From NCBI GenBank assembly GCA_002104905.1, contig MCFE01000855.1, forward strand, positions 1-30,045: 30,045 nucleotides of DNA, written 5' to 3'. Below are positions 10,901-23,518 of the stretch, one piece after another. Origin of the DNA: Basidiobolus meristosporus CBS 931.73. Its lineage: Eukaryota > Basidiobolomycota > Basidiobolomycetes > Basidiobolales > Basidiobolaceae. Position numbers and translations under genes: made by a program. Position 1 is the first letter of the stretch. Each line of letters starts with the position of its first letter. The notes below the pieces were generated by a model, which searched no databases, was not told where the DNA came from, and was given only the letters and a program-made list of their open reading frames with translations.

Positions 10901-12918
10901 ATCGCTATATCGCTTAGACTTTATGAAAGGAATTTCTAAGATAGATTAGCACAAGAGTGATATTTAGTCGACCTATTGGCATTAGGATAACGAAGCAGTA
11001 CATGAGACGCCTAATAAACCAGCTCAACACCGCTGATTTTTCTAAGTCTTTCCGTATATGGTGCTATTCAATGGTCATGTACCAACTTGCCTATTATAAG
11101 CGGAACTCTTGGTTCAAAGCAATCCGGAGTTACCTGTACCATGGTTCACATGGATTCTCCGGATTATTAAACAGTGACATATACTTGGTTTTAGCAATGG
11201 GACGTTTTGCCAGAATTGATATTATTTCCAGTGTCTTTATTGGTGGATAACACAAGTAACTTACAACTCCCCTACTCAAATCATGAATTATTTTGTTCAA
11301 TGAAATTGCCAATGACATTAGCTTATGATAATTATCTTCTCAATCATACTTGGCCTAAAAAAATGCAGTTTATACTTTTGCTTCAAATTCTGACCAATTT
11401 CTGGGCAGTTTTTTGGCATATGCTGTACAACCAGGTATCTCTAGGTGCTCTGCATCTGACTTGTACTCATATCAAGCCTCAGATGATTAGAATCACATCA
11501 TATTCTGTAGTTACTCTTATTCATACAATATACAGCAGAAACAACTGATTTGGTCCAAAAATCATTGGATAATATTTGATCATAGATCATAGACCTAGCC
11601 ATGTCAACTAAAGATCTGTATATACATTCCAACACTCTATGTTGCAGTGGAGAGTATGGCTCAGTATTCTCTTACTCAATCCTATGAATTTTGCAGAATT
11701 GGATTAAGACTCTGTGGGTACATTTTCCAGCATTGTCAGAGTATATTTTCTTAATATTCTCACTGGTTACTCTCCATGCCATGGCTAAAGCTCAATGGAA
11801 TAAGAAGTGCCTCTTCCTTCTGTTCCTCATGATCATCAGTAAATGGGAATAAATGTTCTTATCTACCTATGAATAAATTTTACATAGTTCCATATTCAGC
11901 TGAGTGACTTGACTTGGATTTTTTTATTAGTCTTGATATACCCAGTACTCTTTAAAGATTTTCCAGCCTGCTTCACATATATGTCTGCTTTATAGGGCTC
12001 CAAGGTATATTGGTGATCATTTTTTATTTGAGAAATTAGCTAAATTATAATCACCTAATTTAAGTAAGCAAAAAATCTATTAGTTTCCTGTACTAGTACA
12101 CTGTAATATCTTCACTCAAGCTACTTAGAGTGTCTTACAAGCTTAATGGAGCTAAAGTCAACCCATTTATATTCTGATTTAAGAAATCTAAGGCAATATA
12201 GTCATCATTATAATTAGTAATCTGGCATCTAAAGTGGTTAAAACTGAAGCTATATCCTTTGGATTGGGCTTTGCTAACAGAAGACAGGATCTAGACTACT
12301 TCTGTTATACAGAGCAACATTACACCCCTTCAGTCCATATATATGTTTATTGAGCATGCACATTACTGTTCTCAAGAGGGTCAAAAAATAGATTTTCTTT
12401 GACATAGTGGGTAAAATGCAGGGGTTATTTGACTTTGGGATATATAGCTATGTTTCACAATATGTGGTTAAGTTCTGAATTAATATATACCTCTTGCTCA
12501 CTATGGCACTAGTTACCACTCATGGCTCAGTATGGTACTGGGCAATAGAACATTTGATGTTAAGATACTCCAATATCAATGTAATATATCTGAGAGTATT
12601 TCATGGCTGCCCTAATGGGTGCAGATGAGAATATTTTCCTTTTGGTGGTTACTGCACTTCCATATTTATGGATTTTTACTCATTATTGCTCATTCTGAAG
12701 CACTGGTCTGATGGGTGTCTTTTTTATGGCAGTAGCTACCAGAAAAGACACTGCATTCTTTGAAGCATCTTGTGGGTATATTTTGGTGATTGCATTGCTT
12801 GTTGGAGCATTCTTGTCATCCTTATTACTAGCACTTGTACCTCCTATTCTGCTTCCAGGGATCTCTATACAATTAATTCATGGTCAGATCCTTAGTTCTG
12901 GACTTAAATGCTGATACA

Positions 12919-13220
12919 TGTTGTAAAAATTTGTATTTCCACCTAAATATTCACCTAACTTAGTCACTTAGATCATCACCTTCAAATCCTGGAGAATACT
13001 GACCAAATTCCTTGTCGGGATTTACTTAGAATATTTTCACCAAAATACCAGGTACCCAGAACATGAAAATTCTCAGAGTTGTCCAAACAGCCCCAAACTT
13101 TGCACACATGTTCTTGGGACCTTCCTTAACCTATTCTACGTGTTTGTAATGCCAAGACCAGGTAAAAGTATAAATACTACTTTTACATTCAATAAATCAT
13201 TAAGTGAAAACCACATAATC
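12919..13220 (+). repeat. Diverged direct repeat, copy 1
   Basis: About 300 bases that align over their length with 13778-14072 in the same orientation with scattered substitutions and small gaps. Shared landmarks: CTTAGTCACTT, CTGACCAAATT, ACTTTGCACACAT and TTACATTCAAT. Near its right end it has TATAAATACTA followed by CAATAAATC, an arrangement resembling the promoter and poly(A) signals of an LTR. Confidence 0.8.
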
Positions 13221-13777
13221 TACTTGTTCTCCAAATCACTTCCAATATCTCCAAGACTCTTACAACAATACAAACCTGTGAAACTTTTCAGTCAGGCCAT
13301 TTCAGAGGATAACTAACACACCTTTCTCTGTAACTTGTAATCCTAGTGATTCAATTACATTAACAAAGAATATCATTCCATTAATTGGATCTTTCATTTC
13401 TTTACCTGTAACATTGTTATAGTGAGGCATTCCCATGAAAAGTATTATAGTTGGATTCATTGTAAGCCTAGCTGGTATTCTGATGGTAATTTGCTGGTAT
13501 TCAGCTGGTGTTTCTGCCTCAAATTTTCAGTTATAGGTGAAAGGAATGCACAGTTGATTACCAAATTTGGTATGAACACTGGTTGTCCTAGTCTCCACCC
13601 AAAGAGGGTGCATGCCTGACTGCTTTAAAGCTAGTATCTGAGATGTTGAGAGTTGTTACTTTTGGGAAAGTTGGAGCTGAGCTGATATTGCAAAGGTATT
13701 CTGATGGCCTTTTATTAATTTTTTTCTCAGGGTGTGTGTATTAACATTATATTTTCCTAGCAGTTAAACTCAAATAT

Positions 13778-14072
13778 GCTATAAGTTTTGCAACAATACA
13801 TAAATACTCACCAAACTTAGTCACTTTGATCATAGTCAACAAATTTTAGAGAAATCTGACCAAATTTCTTATTGAAACTTAAAAAATTATCAACAAAATA
13901 TCAGATGCACATAACATGAGACTTCTCAGATTGTTCAAACAGACCCAGACTTTGCACACATATTATTGAGACCTCTCTAAACATATTCTATTTGTTTGCT
14001 TTGCTAAGATCTTATAAATGCATTAATATTGTCTTACATTCAATCAATCAGTAAGTGGAAGCCACAATATCT
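13778..14072 (+). repeat. Diverged direct repeat, copy 2
   Basis: Second copy of the repeat at 12919-13220, about 560 bases further right. It keeps TATAAATGCA and TTACATTCAATC near its end. The two copies may be ends of one old element or two insertions of the same family; the unit itself is unclassified. Confidence 0.8.
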
Positions 14073-14700
14073 CAAAGACCTCTTTGAAGTAACCTGATCT
14101 TCTTCACCTTGCAGACTTTGCAGTCTGATCCATCCAACTGTTTGGCAGAAGGGATATTTCCAGTAATACCATTTTTAGATATTCCAGGGAGTGACAGCCC
14201 AGGGCTTCAATCATGTTGCTGAATTTTTAGAGATACTGGAAGTGATTGGACAAACAAGTAGATTATATAATTGTCACCAAGTGCCTAACTCAATATAGGG
14301 AGTCTTTTTATTTTTAAATCAACTTGGCAAAACAAATATGTGGAATATACTTATGAAGACCCAGAACATGCCAGCAATGCTTGGAGCTGATTTTACTACT
14401 TTGCAGTTTCCCATCTTCTGGGTGCCATATGTTTTGGTGAAAGTATTTTAACAAATCCAGCAAAGAATTGAGGCCAAACTCACTAAGGTTTGTGGACGAT
14501 GATCTAAGTGCCAATGCCGAGTGAATACTTATCTGTAATACACAATTTACAACAGCAACGACTCAATATTATGTGATTCCTGCGTTGCTCTATCAGGCTC
14601 CAAATACATCCAGGAGGTTTATATTATACCACGCTTGAAATACCATCAAACATAGAATAACTTATCAGAGTATTCAGTAATGATAATTAAGACTATTGAA

Positions 14701-17260
14701 ATATGTCTAGTTATCATCAAGAACTTCCGAGATTGAAGTTTTCACTTTGAAAAAACTGTGATTTCTAATGGTATACTGCTGGCCTTGTACCAGGTTTTTT
14801 TCATACCGTATGGGTCAATGGTTGAGGATCAGCTAAAGGTACTACGGGTATCTGAAAGACATGCGCAAGCGAGCTGTGAAGTGACTCCATATCACCATTG
14901 CGTGCTAGGCCAATGCACACCAGTTCCAAAAATCAAGATCAGAGAGCATCTAGGCGTAGAACGAACTATCTTATATGCGGAGTCATTTACCCATTCATGC
15001 AAAACCACAGAGCCTAGTCACTAAGTTCCCCCAGGTTACAAGCAATCCGAACGGCTTTGCCAAATGCGAGGTAGCATACCATTGTGATATCATGAGAAAA
15101 CAGCAGCAACGCCAGCAAGAAATCACCAAAAACCTCGTCTGAAAATTTTCCAGGGGCCATTGGCGATAGAGCAGGAGCAGTAACTTGAACCAGAAACATC
15201 ACCAAGGCCTCTAGGTGGATCGGGAATGTTGCCGAAAACGATGCGGACTAAGTGCATTACCAAGTAGGTCGGAGAGGGGCTTCTCAAGATCGAAGAATTC
15301 ACCACGGTGGACATTTAACTTGCAGGTTGAAGGCGGTGAATACGCAACTCATAAGTTTGGGTGGAGCCAATGCGCCGAATCTTCACCTGAGATATCTGAG
15401 GAGACCGCTGAGTATCAACCAGAATCATCTGGCGAAACTGGAAGGAGTAAATCAGGTATAGGCGCCCAGTCCGGCTGGTATACGAGACGAAATCAAAATC
15501 GTCGATGATACAGGATGAAGCCGTAACTAAGCCACAGGCCCGTTCCCACAACCACCTGATAGCAGGTGATGCATGTCCAGGTCAAACCGACTGGAAAGAG
15601 TAAATCCCGGATACGGACAGACTAGCGACTGATCGCCTCAGCACCACTATACCTGGACACCCAGCTCCCGTACGGATCATTGTTCCTCGCCGAACTTAGC
15701 ATGATTCATGGCCGCCCCTTGGGTTTGGATTGGACATCTCCCATCCGCTTGGGTTTTAAATAGGAATTGCACCAGGGAAACGATAGGAGCCGAATGGGTC
15801 ACCCTTGGTCGGGGAAACTACGTCAACATCGAATCCTTGCAGAACATTAACTGAGCATTCCTGCAGGTTACAACATGGAGTAGTACTTGGGCCTGGGGGA
15901 TCATGTGCGGGGGGTGGGGTGGGCCAGATATTCCACTTTGAAATGTGGTAACATTTCCCCTGGGGGCAATCCCTATCGTTTTTCCAGCTAAAGGGAACGG
16001 GAATGTTGGTTTTGAGGTTGGGTGGGGAACTAGGATGTAAATTGGCCGGATTGGATGGATGTGCAATATCCAAGGGGAGATCAAATTGTGTGAAAGATCG
16101 GGGCGGCACTGGTTATTTACGGTATCATCAGCATGGTTGGCATGAAAATCCTGGGAGGGAGGTGAACGCGCTTCACCATTCATGGATAGGCCAAGAGAAT
16201 GCCACCTGATAGGACCCACCAATAGGTTGGGATCAGCCATAATGGCCGATTGGGTGAAGGCGCGAAGGATTAAGCTAGTGCCTGGCCCAGAATCCCTACG
16301 GTGCCACCATATCTAACCTACTGCAGGCTGCTATGTGGATGCCGGAGTTCACAGCATCCTCCAGACCCCTCTTCGATGTCGAGGTGGAGTCAGTAGAACC
16401 AAGATGACCCCAGACGTTGCATTCGACCGAAGTATCGCTCATAACTTGACCCTGTGTTCCATTCCACGAGGGCCGGGGGGAGCCTTTATGCATCACTGCA
16501 TTTCGATGCATCAGCGATTTTGCCATGCAGAGTTCAGCCAGTCCCCCAATTGGTGGATCGATTCCCAACGGCGCAGACCACTTGATGTTGTTGCGTATGC
16601 CAGCATGCGGCAAATCCAGCATCCCCAACGTGGGTGAGCTCCGCGCTCGGCCACCGATCACCACCATGGTTGTTGGACAGCCCAGATCAAGCTATCCAAC
16701 AGTTCCGTTAACAATGACAACCAGAGGATGGCTGTGATTGGCCCCGGACTCCGCGTTTCACCCAGTGATTTATTTGACTTCAATGAACTAGGACATGAAG
16801 GAGATTTTGATGAATGTGATATATGGTATGATGCTACAATGTTCGGTATGGGCTTTTCACTCCTGTCTGATGGCAAACTCCATCCCCCGGTCGCTGGCAA
16901 AAGCTGCTTAGTCGCGAGAGCCTTCTCGGCTAACGGAATCTATGAGGGCTGGAGGGAAAGCCCCTCATTTCGCCCCTTTGCAGACCCTGTTGAATACTTC
17001 GCCCCTGCGCTGCAGCAGGCAACCCCAACACCAGTTCCACCGCTTGAACCTCTCCCAATCACTAAATACTGATGGACTTTGCACCGGGAAAATGACTGCG
17101 ATCACGAATTCAGATAGGCTGTCTTTCATTAGCAGGTCTACCAGATCCACAATACGCAGCATTAGTGCCCATCGCCAGGTGCTCAGTCGGAACATGCTTT
17201 GGATAAGACTCAGCGAGGCAGGGCTTGGGCTCCAGATGACTATTGGCAAAGATGGTGCGG
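14701..17260. other. Gene-free stretch of the second island, with weak open frames
   Basis: CpG is present again, as in the first gene island. Open frames on both strands lack recognisable domains. The one that reads most like protein is 16728-17072 (+, 114 codons, Pro-rich end), but it starts abruptly and has no supporting splice or promoter signal. A hydrophobic minus-strand frame at 15014-15205 is equally unsupported. I do not call a gene here. Confidence 0.4.
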
Positions 17261-18692
17261 TCAGAATTCTGGCAAATCGGCTCGGGGTTCACTGCGCCAC
17301 TTACACTTCTTGTCTTCATTTGCCTCAGGTACAAGCTCGCTGAGCATGTCGACGAACTCTATCGGTATCAACGAGACCTTGGATTCGTTGATTTGGTGCT
17401 TCAGATAGGCCGCGATCAACCGGGGATCGATGCCGGAGCTTTTATACTGCTCTAGGAACCCTCGGATCCCAGTATCCTTTATTTTGGACATATCGTTCCT
17501 AGAGGGGCTTTCTCGAAACCAGGACTTTACAGGGACGCTGCCGAACACTGAAGGCTGGTGAGTGGAACTCTCGTGGTGGATGGTCAGTACGAGGGGGTGC
17601 ATACCTGGGTCATTCGTCCCTCTAAGAAGCAGATAGTCTATGCACCCAAGTATCTCCAGCTGGGACTCAACATCAATCTCATCCTTGCTGATCTCCGGCA
17701 GTATTCTGATCGTTTGTGCAAAGACCTCAACCGGGAATGTGCGAGTTGTGATTCTGTACGGTTTAGAAATAGTCAACATCCGCTAGCAAGGCTTGCGTGA
17801 ACGTGTGGGGGGGAAGTATCCACTCTACCTGGTGATATGATCCATCAGCCTCATGAAGAATCTCTCCTCTCTGGGCTTCGCAGCAATGTGATACTCCTCG
17901 TTGAGGAAATTCAGTGTCTTGAAGAGCTCCGTATCTTCCGGCGTCCAATGGACACGCTCCAAGTCGCATTCCTCCTCTGTTCCCTCGTCCACTCCAGAGT
18001 CAGCAGTATGGGAATGTTGCTGGTGATGGTACTTTAAAAGCTCGGTAATGGTGTCCCGGTTCTTGGGCAGGATGCTCTTCAGCTCCTCAATTAACGACAC
18101 TTGAAGTAGTTGCTCAAGCATTAGAATGTTCCGCTAAACTGGCGATTAGCATGGGCGTAAACAGGCTATCTTAGATGATGTAGACACCTACCAACTCCAA
18201 CTGGATGCTAGAGAATCCATAGATCACACAGAATTGCCTCAAGAACCATAGGCCCTGTTTGCGACTTGTCTTAGAATCCATCTGCCCAATCAAGAAAATG
18301 CTTTGCCAGCATTCGTCCACGAGTCTCTTGATGTATTCGCGCGGTGTAACTATCTGCTTGTTTAAGAACGACTTGTGGGGGGAGTGGTTAGTTGCATGTG
18401 AGTGGATCTTTGTGTGGTCCACACCCCCTGCTCACCTTGTATCTGGATCTGCGATGGTCGCAGTATTCCACCGCTTCTTGGTGCTGGGAACCCCAGCGCA
18501 ACACCTGTGCCCTTTTCAATCTTATTTTGCTCTCCTCCGATGAGTAAAGATTATACAGCAGTTGTAGGGTATACACACAGCCTGTCAAGGGATGCTTGGG
18601 TCAACCGCTGGGAAATTGGGTGAGGGGACATACAACGGTATCACAGACTGACCATAGTTGGTGAGATGCTCCATGTTAGGATTCCACTGCAT
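17261..18692 (-). CDS. Unidentified six-exon gene, helical protein of about 370 residues
   Basis: I do not recognise the family. Proposed exons (minus): 18692-18653, 18581-18436, 18371-18192, 18133-17829, 17753-17605, 17547-17261; all introns have GT...AG ends and phases agree, giving 368 residues. The acceptor at 17754 was chosen because earlier ones give stop codons, and it follows a TTGACTA/TTCTAAAC branch-like stretch. The translation is rich in Leu/Glu/Lys and looks mostly helical (for example LEQLLQVSLIEELKSILPKN), compatible with an ARM/HEAT-like fold, with an acidic insert near the middle. The last intron (17604-17548) is 57 bases and open in frame, so its retention would add 19 residues. 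Both ends are uncertain: another ATG lies at 18674, and a strong GTAAGT donor at about 17304 could extend or shorten the C terminus. Confidence 0.6.
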
Positions 18693-20470
18693 TCTGAGGC
18701 TTTGGCAAGGTTGATGTCGAGCAGTGTGCAGGCTAAATAGGCATCCACACCCCTAATGAATGGGATCGGGTTATGCTGGAAGGAAGGCTGGTCCTTGGAA
18801 ATGGCTGGGAATGGTCACCTGCAAATCGATGGTTGCCAAGCTACAAGGAAGTGATGTATGGAATACAATGTAGATTGGTGATCAAACTGAAGGATCGCCC
18901 GGTTGGATGAAGTTTATGGACGGCATGCTGCTGCTGGTAGGCGGCTAGATAAATAAATGGCGAATGTCACATTTGAAGGGCAAACCATCCAACTGATGCA
19001 AGCGGATCCAAGTAAATCCCAATTGAAACATGTGCAGAATGGGGATTTCGCGCAAGCGTACTGGTCTCCTATCAAACAATCCGCGTGGATGCTTCTTACA
19101 AAAAGACGAGTCTTATGAAGCATTGCTAATCAAATAATAGCGGCGATTAACAGGTGTCTCGAAACTCCAGCGAGGGGTTCATTACGTGATCATGGTGACA
19201 ATCTGAAGCATGCCGGGTTGACACTGAGCTCGACTGCCCTTCGTGCCCTGGAAGGACCCCGCTCATACGAAGGTTTCATCAGATGCCGTACGTGACTACA
19301 TGGTCAACCACTGAGATTCAAATTACTTGCAAGAGAGGTCTGTCGATGCTGTTAAGCAACACGCCTTCCCTGGTGGCCGCCGAGACTCCAACCCAAGTGG
19401 AACCGCACCAGCACCAAGTCTCAAACAACCAGGTAGGTGATGAGGATCAACTGATCTCCAGGAGGCAGCGATCGGTCGAATTGTTGTTGCGGCATATGCA
19501 CAGCCCCAATACCTACCCTACACACCTCGCCAACAATCGATCGACGCTGTCTTGATCACGGGGTGCTTTTCTGGCTCCATCCCTCACACGAAGCACCAGC
19601 ATTGGTTGGATTCCCATTCTCTAATGATCAGCACCAAGGCGTCACTCCAAGTCATGATCCGACTCAGACGGCCTATTCGATTCAAGTGAATCATGACACA
19701 CACAATGGGGTTATTGTAGGTTTCATTTTCTCACACATTAACCCATGCTTGCGGCAACGCCTGCAGTCACATGACCTCCAGATTCCAACCTCCTTCCGCC
19801 ATACACCCCACTGATGGCCAGTGAATCGTGGGATCGCTTGGGCTGACATCGAAGCTGGCTGCGCCTGGATGCCCACAACCATGTTGATAATGTAATGTAG
19901 CCCCAAAGCACCAATCCCCCCTCACCTGGATGCACTCCATTGCTCCCGCTCGAAGATCCCATTAAAACCCATACCGTTGGCACGCAAGCAGGTATATCCA
20001 TCGTTGATCGGAATGCTTGGCTGTTTCAATCTCACATTATCACACACGCCACAAGCAATGCCCATCCTGAGCTCCTATCTGATTCTGCTACAAGTGCACC
20101 CATTTATCAGCAGTCGAAGTAACATCCGACGTATACGAGCAGACTTGGTCCTGGGCTCAAGAGGTAAGCTGCCGTCCGATCATAAGCTAGGTGCATCTTG
20201 TAGATATACCGCTAGTAACCCATGCCCAAACAGCTCGGAAAGGTGATCGATAGTGCATGGAGATTTATCGACTGCGTGGTAACAAGCACCCAAGTTAGAT
20301 AACGCAATGGCTCAAAATCGTTTATAAGTTCAATAGAATAGATAGATAGGTGTCCGAATGGCTTTGCAGAGGAATTTTGAAGAGGCAGTGGTAGTACATC
20401 GATGTATGATTAGTATGGACATGTCCATGAGCATGGGAATGGTAGAAAAGCTGGATGGTCCGCATCCGCA
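18693..20470. other. Gene-free stretch downstream of the PH-CRIB gene
   Basis: Both strands were read for a protein kinase domain that might belong to the PH-CRIB gene; none was seen. Open frames such as 19283-19555 (+) and 19738-20001 (-) show no domain. CpG is present, as in the surrounding island. Confidence 0.5.
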
Positions 20471-21370
20471 TTAATTAACCTCGGTCTTGGGGAATATCGT
20501 GGGCATCTAATTAACAATGTATCATGCTTAGCTTGAGTGGCGAGGACGCCATTTGACGCTAGACTGCCACTTACCTCGAAATCGTCAAAAAGGATAGACA
20601 ACGTCTTGGGTATCTCCGGTAATTGAAATTCACTGCTTTCCGAGTCATTCTTGGGTTTGGCAGAGCACCGGTATCCAACGGATGAATTATCAGGCTCGTC
20701 CCTAGAGTGCAGCTTCTGCTGCCCTGTGCATATGCTCATGAGCGACAGCATCACGCGAGGATTTTCTATGTAGTCTTCCCGCGTTAAAGAGTCAGTTTGG
20801 ATGTTTTCGAATCCTTTTCCCGAGCATTCTATGGCTCCGGTTTCCGGATTGAATCCCAAGTGAGCATCATGTCTGAAGTTGGTGGGATTTGATATTCCTT
20901 TCATGACCGTTTTCTGAACAGTAAGTAAGTCGCACAGCGCCTTTATCCAAGGAGAGGAGTGACCATAACCCATACCTTGTATATATCGTCCATCCAAGAG
21001 CTCAATTCCTCTTCATTCCGGCAGGAAAAGTAGTAAGCTTTATCCGTGGTAAGCACCTTGAAGCTATGTGGACGAAGATCACAACGAACTACGTCTACAA
21101 TGCTATTGATGTAGATAACCTCTGAGGCCTTGTACTCATTCTTGAAAAGACTCGGTCAATAAGTCTTCTGTCAACTGCTTTGAAAGCGCCACTTACCTCG
21201 TGCTTGTGAATGGTGATGGCGATGTTTTTCAAAATGATAAGTCTCTTTGTCCACATCCAGTTTCTGATACCAGCTCCACGGACCGTAAGGTATGCCCTTT
21301 TCAGGGTGCGTGAAATGTGGACTAAACTCTCTTGCGATACAGTTGTCGTGGAAGAACAAATGGAGCTCAT
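20471..21370 (-). CDS. PH-CRIB protein related to Cla4-type PAK, without kinase domain
   Basis: Exons (minus): 21370-21197, 21140-20976, 20913-20575, 20506-20471; introns 56, 62 and 68 bases, all phase 0, product 237 residues. Residues about 20-112 are a pleckstrin-homology domain resembling the N-terminal PH of fungal Cla4 kinases: RNWMWTKRLIILKN, then DLRPHSFKVLTTDKAYYF and EEELSSWMDDIY. Residues 120-139 are a CRIB motif, ISNPTNFRHDAHLG, which binds GTP-loaded Cdc42/Rac; the usual V before the glycine is L. The rest (about 140-237) is Ser/Asp/Glu-rich with no known domain. In the PAK family a C-terminal kinase follows; none is found downstream on this strand. It may act as a membrane-bound Cdc42 adaptor or competitor, or be a truncated PAK copy (inference). 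The last 11-residue exon is the least certain part. Confidence 0.85.
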
Positions 21371-23325
21371 CTCGAAAGTAATACTACGTTAGGGTAGCTC
21401 AAGTAAAGTTGGGGGCAGAGGCTATGGTGTGGGGGACGTATAAACCGAGCTGGGGCCTGCCAGGGACGATGTGCCGCTATAGGATGTACGAAAGAAGTAG
21501 GAAAGTGAACTATCGAACTTTAGGAGGGCAATATTAGAGTAAGAGCAAGTTAGGGATTATATTCTGCGCGCTCAACAAGTAAAGAGCAATCAATACTGTG
21601 GCCAAAAGCAAGGTGTAGGTTGTGTATCTCCAAGGTTACCAATGGTTGGCAGTATCTTCGCAACTTCGGGACAAGTACAAAACTAGGCTTAACCAAGAAC
21701 AAAAATCACTAAGGGCTTCCACAGCTCATTGGAAGATCAACAGTTATAAGTGGAATTTGCCCAGCGCAGCGGAGTGGTGATTGGGCGGAAGTGATACACA
21801 CCAATGGATCACTTTCTATTACAGTGATAGTGGGATTTCTGAATTCGGCGTAATGATTATCGGGTACCAGGTGGTACGGGTGGAGGAGTCCCGGGTAACT
21901 GCGGGTTGGATTCAATAGGTTTTGGCAGCATAGCAATATACTGCGAGTGCGTATAAGCCCGGAGGAGTCTCTCCTAACACTGGTGATTCGGGTGTGTCAC
22001 CAATATAGTAGTTGCTGCTAAAAATATGGGGTGAGCGGCGGATGGATTCCTGCGACGAAGGTTGATTTGCCAGCGGTGATCATGTAGATCCAATCGTCAA
22101 AGACCTGCGTGACTAGTCCAAAGCTGCAGGTACCTCTCCTAATAATGGTGTCTTCTCATGGTGTAAAGCGCTAAATTGATTCCCCAGCGTCCACGGCTGC
22201 ATAATAAACTTCACCATGTGACATATGGAATCAGCATTGTTGATAAAGGGGCTAGGAACAAATGGCGCAAGAGGGCAATCTAAGCCAGGCAGGTAGAGTG
22301 GATCAGTGTATTGGTTATCTGCGGAGTAAAGTAAAAACGCCTGGCCGACTTCATTGGCCAGGCATAGACAACACTTCGGTGCTGGGAATTTCCAGACTTA
22401 AATGGTGCTTACCGCTTTAGGTCCCAGCTGTAGGAGTCCAGGTTCAGGCTGCGCTAAGCTAGAGCATATTTCTATAGGCGAGTACTCTAGCAATGAATTT
22501 CATCGACTCTACCTGAAAGGGAAGCAAGATATGTGAGTTGTGGCTAGTCTATCTAGAATTCCGTCGACTCAGAAATTGGCTACTCTCCAACTGGATTACC
22601 AATGACCACCATGCCGGCATCTATATTAATTTCCCATTTCCATCCGGTTATGTTCATGAGTGTTCCTTTGTGATGCTTCAAGGAGGCAAGGTTTGATCTT
22701 GAGGTTTTCTTTCGAACTCTTCTATCTATCTGCAATGATTCAACATATCAAAATATTTTGGATTTTTGACCAGGAATATGATGTTTGCTTGTACTGAAGT
22801 GATCCTATAGTATAATGGCTCTACATGATAAGCAGTCAGTCCTAAAGCCAAGGAATGCGGTATGAGATAGCAGGGCTGGGTGAATAGCAGTTCCCAATAT
22901 ATGTCTTCTGCCTACACAGCAGATAAAGTTTTCATATCCAGATTGGTTCAATGAAATAGTCGGATCAGCAATCTGAAAAGTTTGCCAAAGTAACCTTTAA
23001 TTTGAGACCAAAATTGTTAGGCACGGGATGTTCCAATGGACCCATTCAATTGAAAAGCCCATTATAAAAAACTCGATAGCAGTATATCAGCATGGGTCAG
23101 TTACTACCAGCTGCAACCGGTTCAAGATTTCAGAAAAGTTCAAGTTCCAAAAATATATTTCCATGCCCTTTTTCATATGCTGACACATGTTACTCACATC
23201 CGGACTCCCACTTTTTGATGTGTACTGTTGTAATTAATAAAATTGACTATTAAATCCTTCACACTTCTTGTGTTGCTACATTACTATACCATAGGTTGAT
23301 GACTTAAGCCTTGATTTGCAACATG
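21371..23325. other. Gene-free stretch passing into repeat DNA
   Basis: 5' flank of the PH-CRIB gene, then sequence without long open frames. CpG is present until about 23,210 and then nearly vanishes, marking the right edge of the second island. A tRNA-like A-box resemblance at about 22804 has no matching second half. Confidence 0.5.
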
Positions 23326-23518
23326 TAGGGGGGAGGACACAGTTACCAACAGGTGAAATCTTTATTTCAGTTGAAACAAAGAAGCCAGGGCTATGGTTGT
23401 AGCTTTGATACAAGGGTGTGTAGCTGAGGGGAATTTGTAGGTAAGTGAATAAGGAGAGATGATAGTTCTTCAGTGCTCAAGACACTGTTCAGTGGGAAGG
23501 GGGGTAGCAAGATGGGTA
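23326..23518 (-). mobile_element. 5'-truncated LINE copy (3' tail only)
   Basis: About 190 bases matching the 3' end of the LINE at 26816-30045 in the same orientation, including the end of ORF2 and the AAATAAAG poly(A)-type signal. It differs from the duplicated tails by scattered substitutions and ends at a G-run on the plus strand. A heavily 5'-truncated insertion is the normal product of LINE retrotransposition. Confidence 0.85.

Larger units (their letters stand above)
10901..14700. other. AT-rich, CpG-poor repeat-derived block
   Basis: This block is AT-rich and almost free of CpG, unlike the islands on either side. It has no long open frame; short ones (10957-11250, 11207-11548, 12711-12914) have hydrophobic or Tyr/Ile-rich translations typical of AT-rich noncoding DNA or decayed transposons. 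It contains the pair of old direct repeats listed separately. Most likely old transposon remains, of unknown family. Confidence 0.6.

Noticed and set aside
17110-17290. Possible extra last exon of the unidentified gene ending at 17110
   Set aside because: Neither nearby GT donor gives the phase needed for this frame; the alternatives give a stop or another frame.
17261-17547. Weak resemblance of the last exon of the unidentified gene to Sec7 or RhoGAP domains
   Set aside because: Only a few helix-like residues match; the catalytic motifs of either family are absent and the domain would be far too short.
18693-20470. Search for the missing PAK kinase domain
   Set aside because: No glycine-rich loop, HRD or DFG motif is seen in any frame of the minus strand here.
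22800-22860. tRNA-like start (TAGTATAATGGCT) resembling an A box
   Set aside because: No B box with the TTC loop follows at the right distance and no cloverleaf can be drawn.
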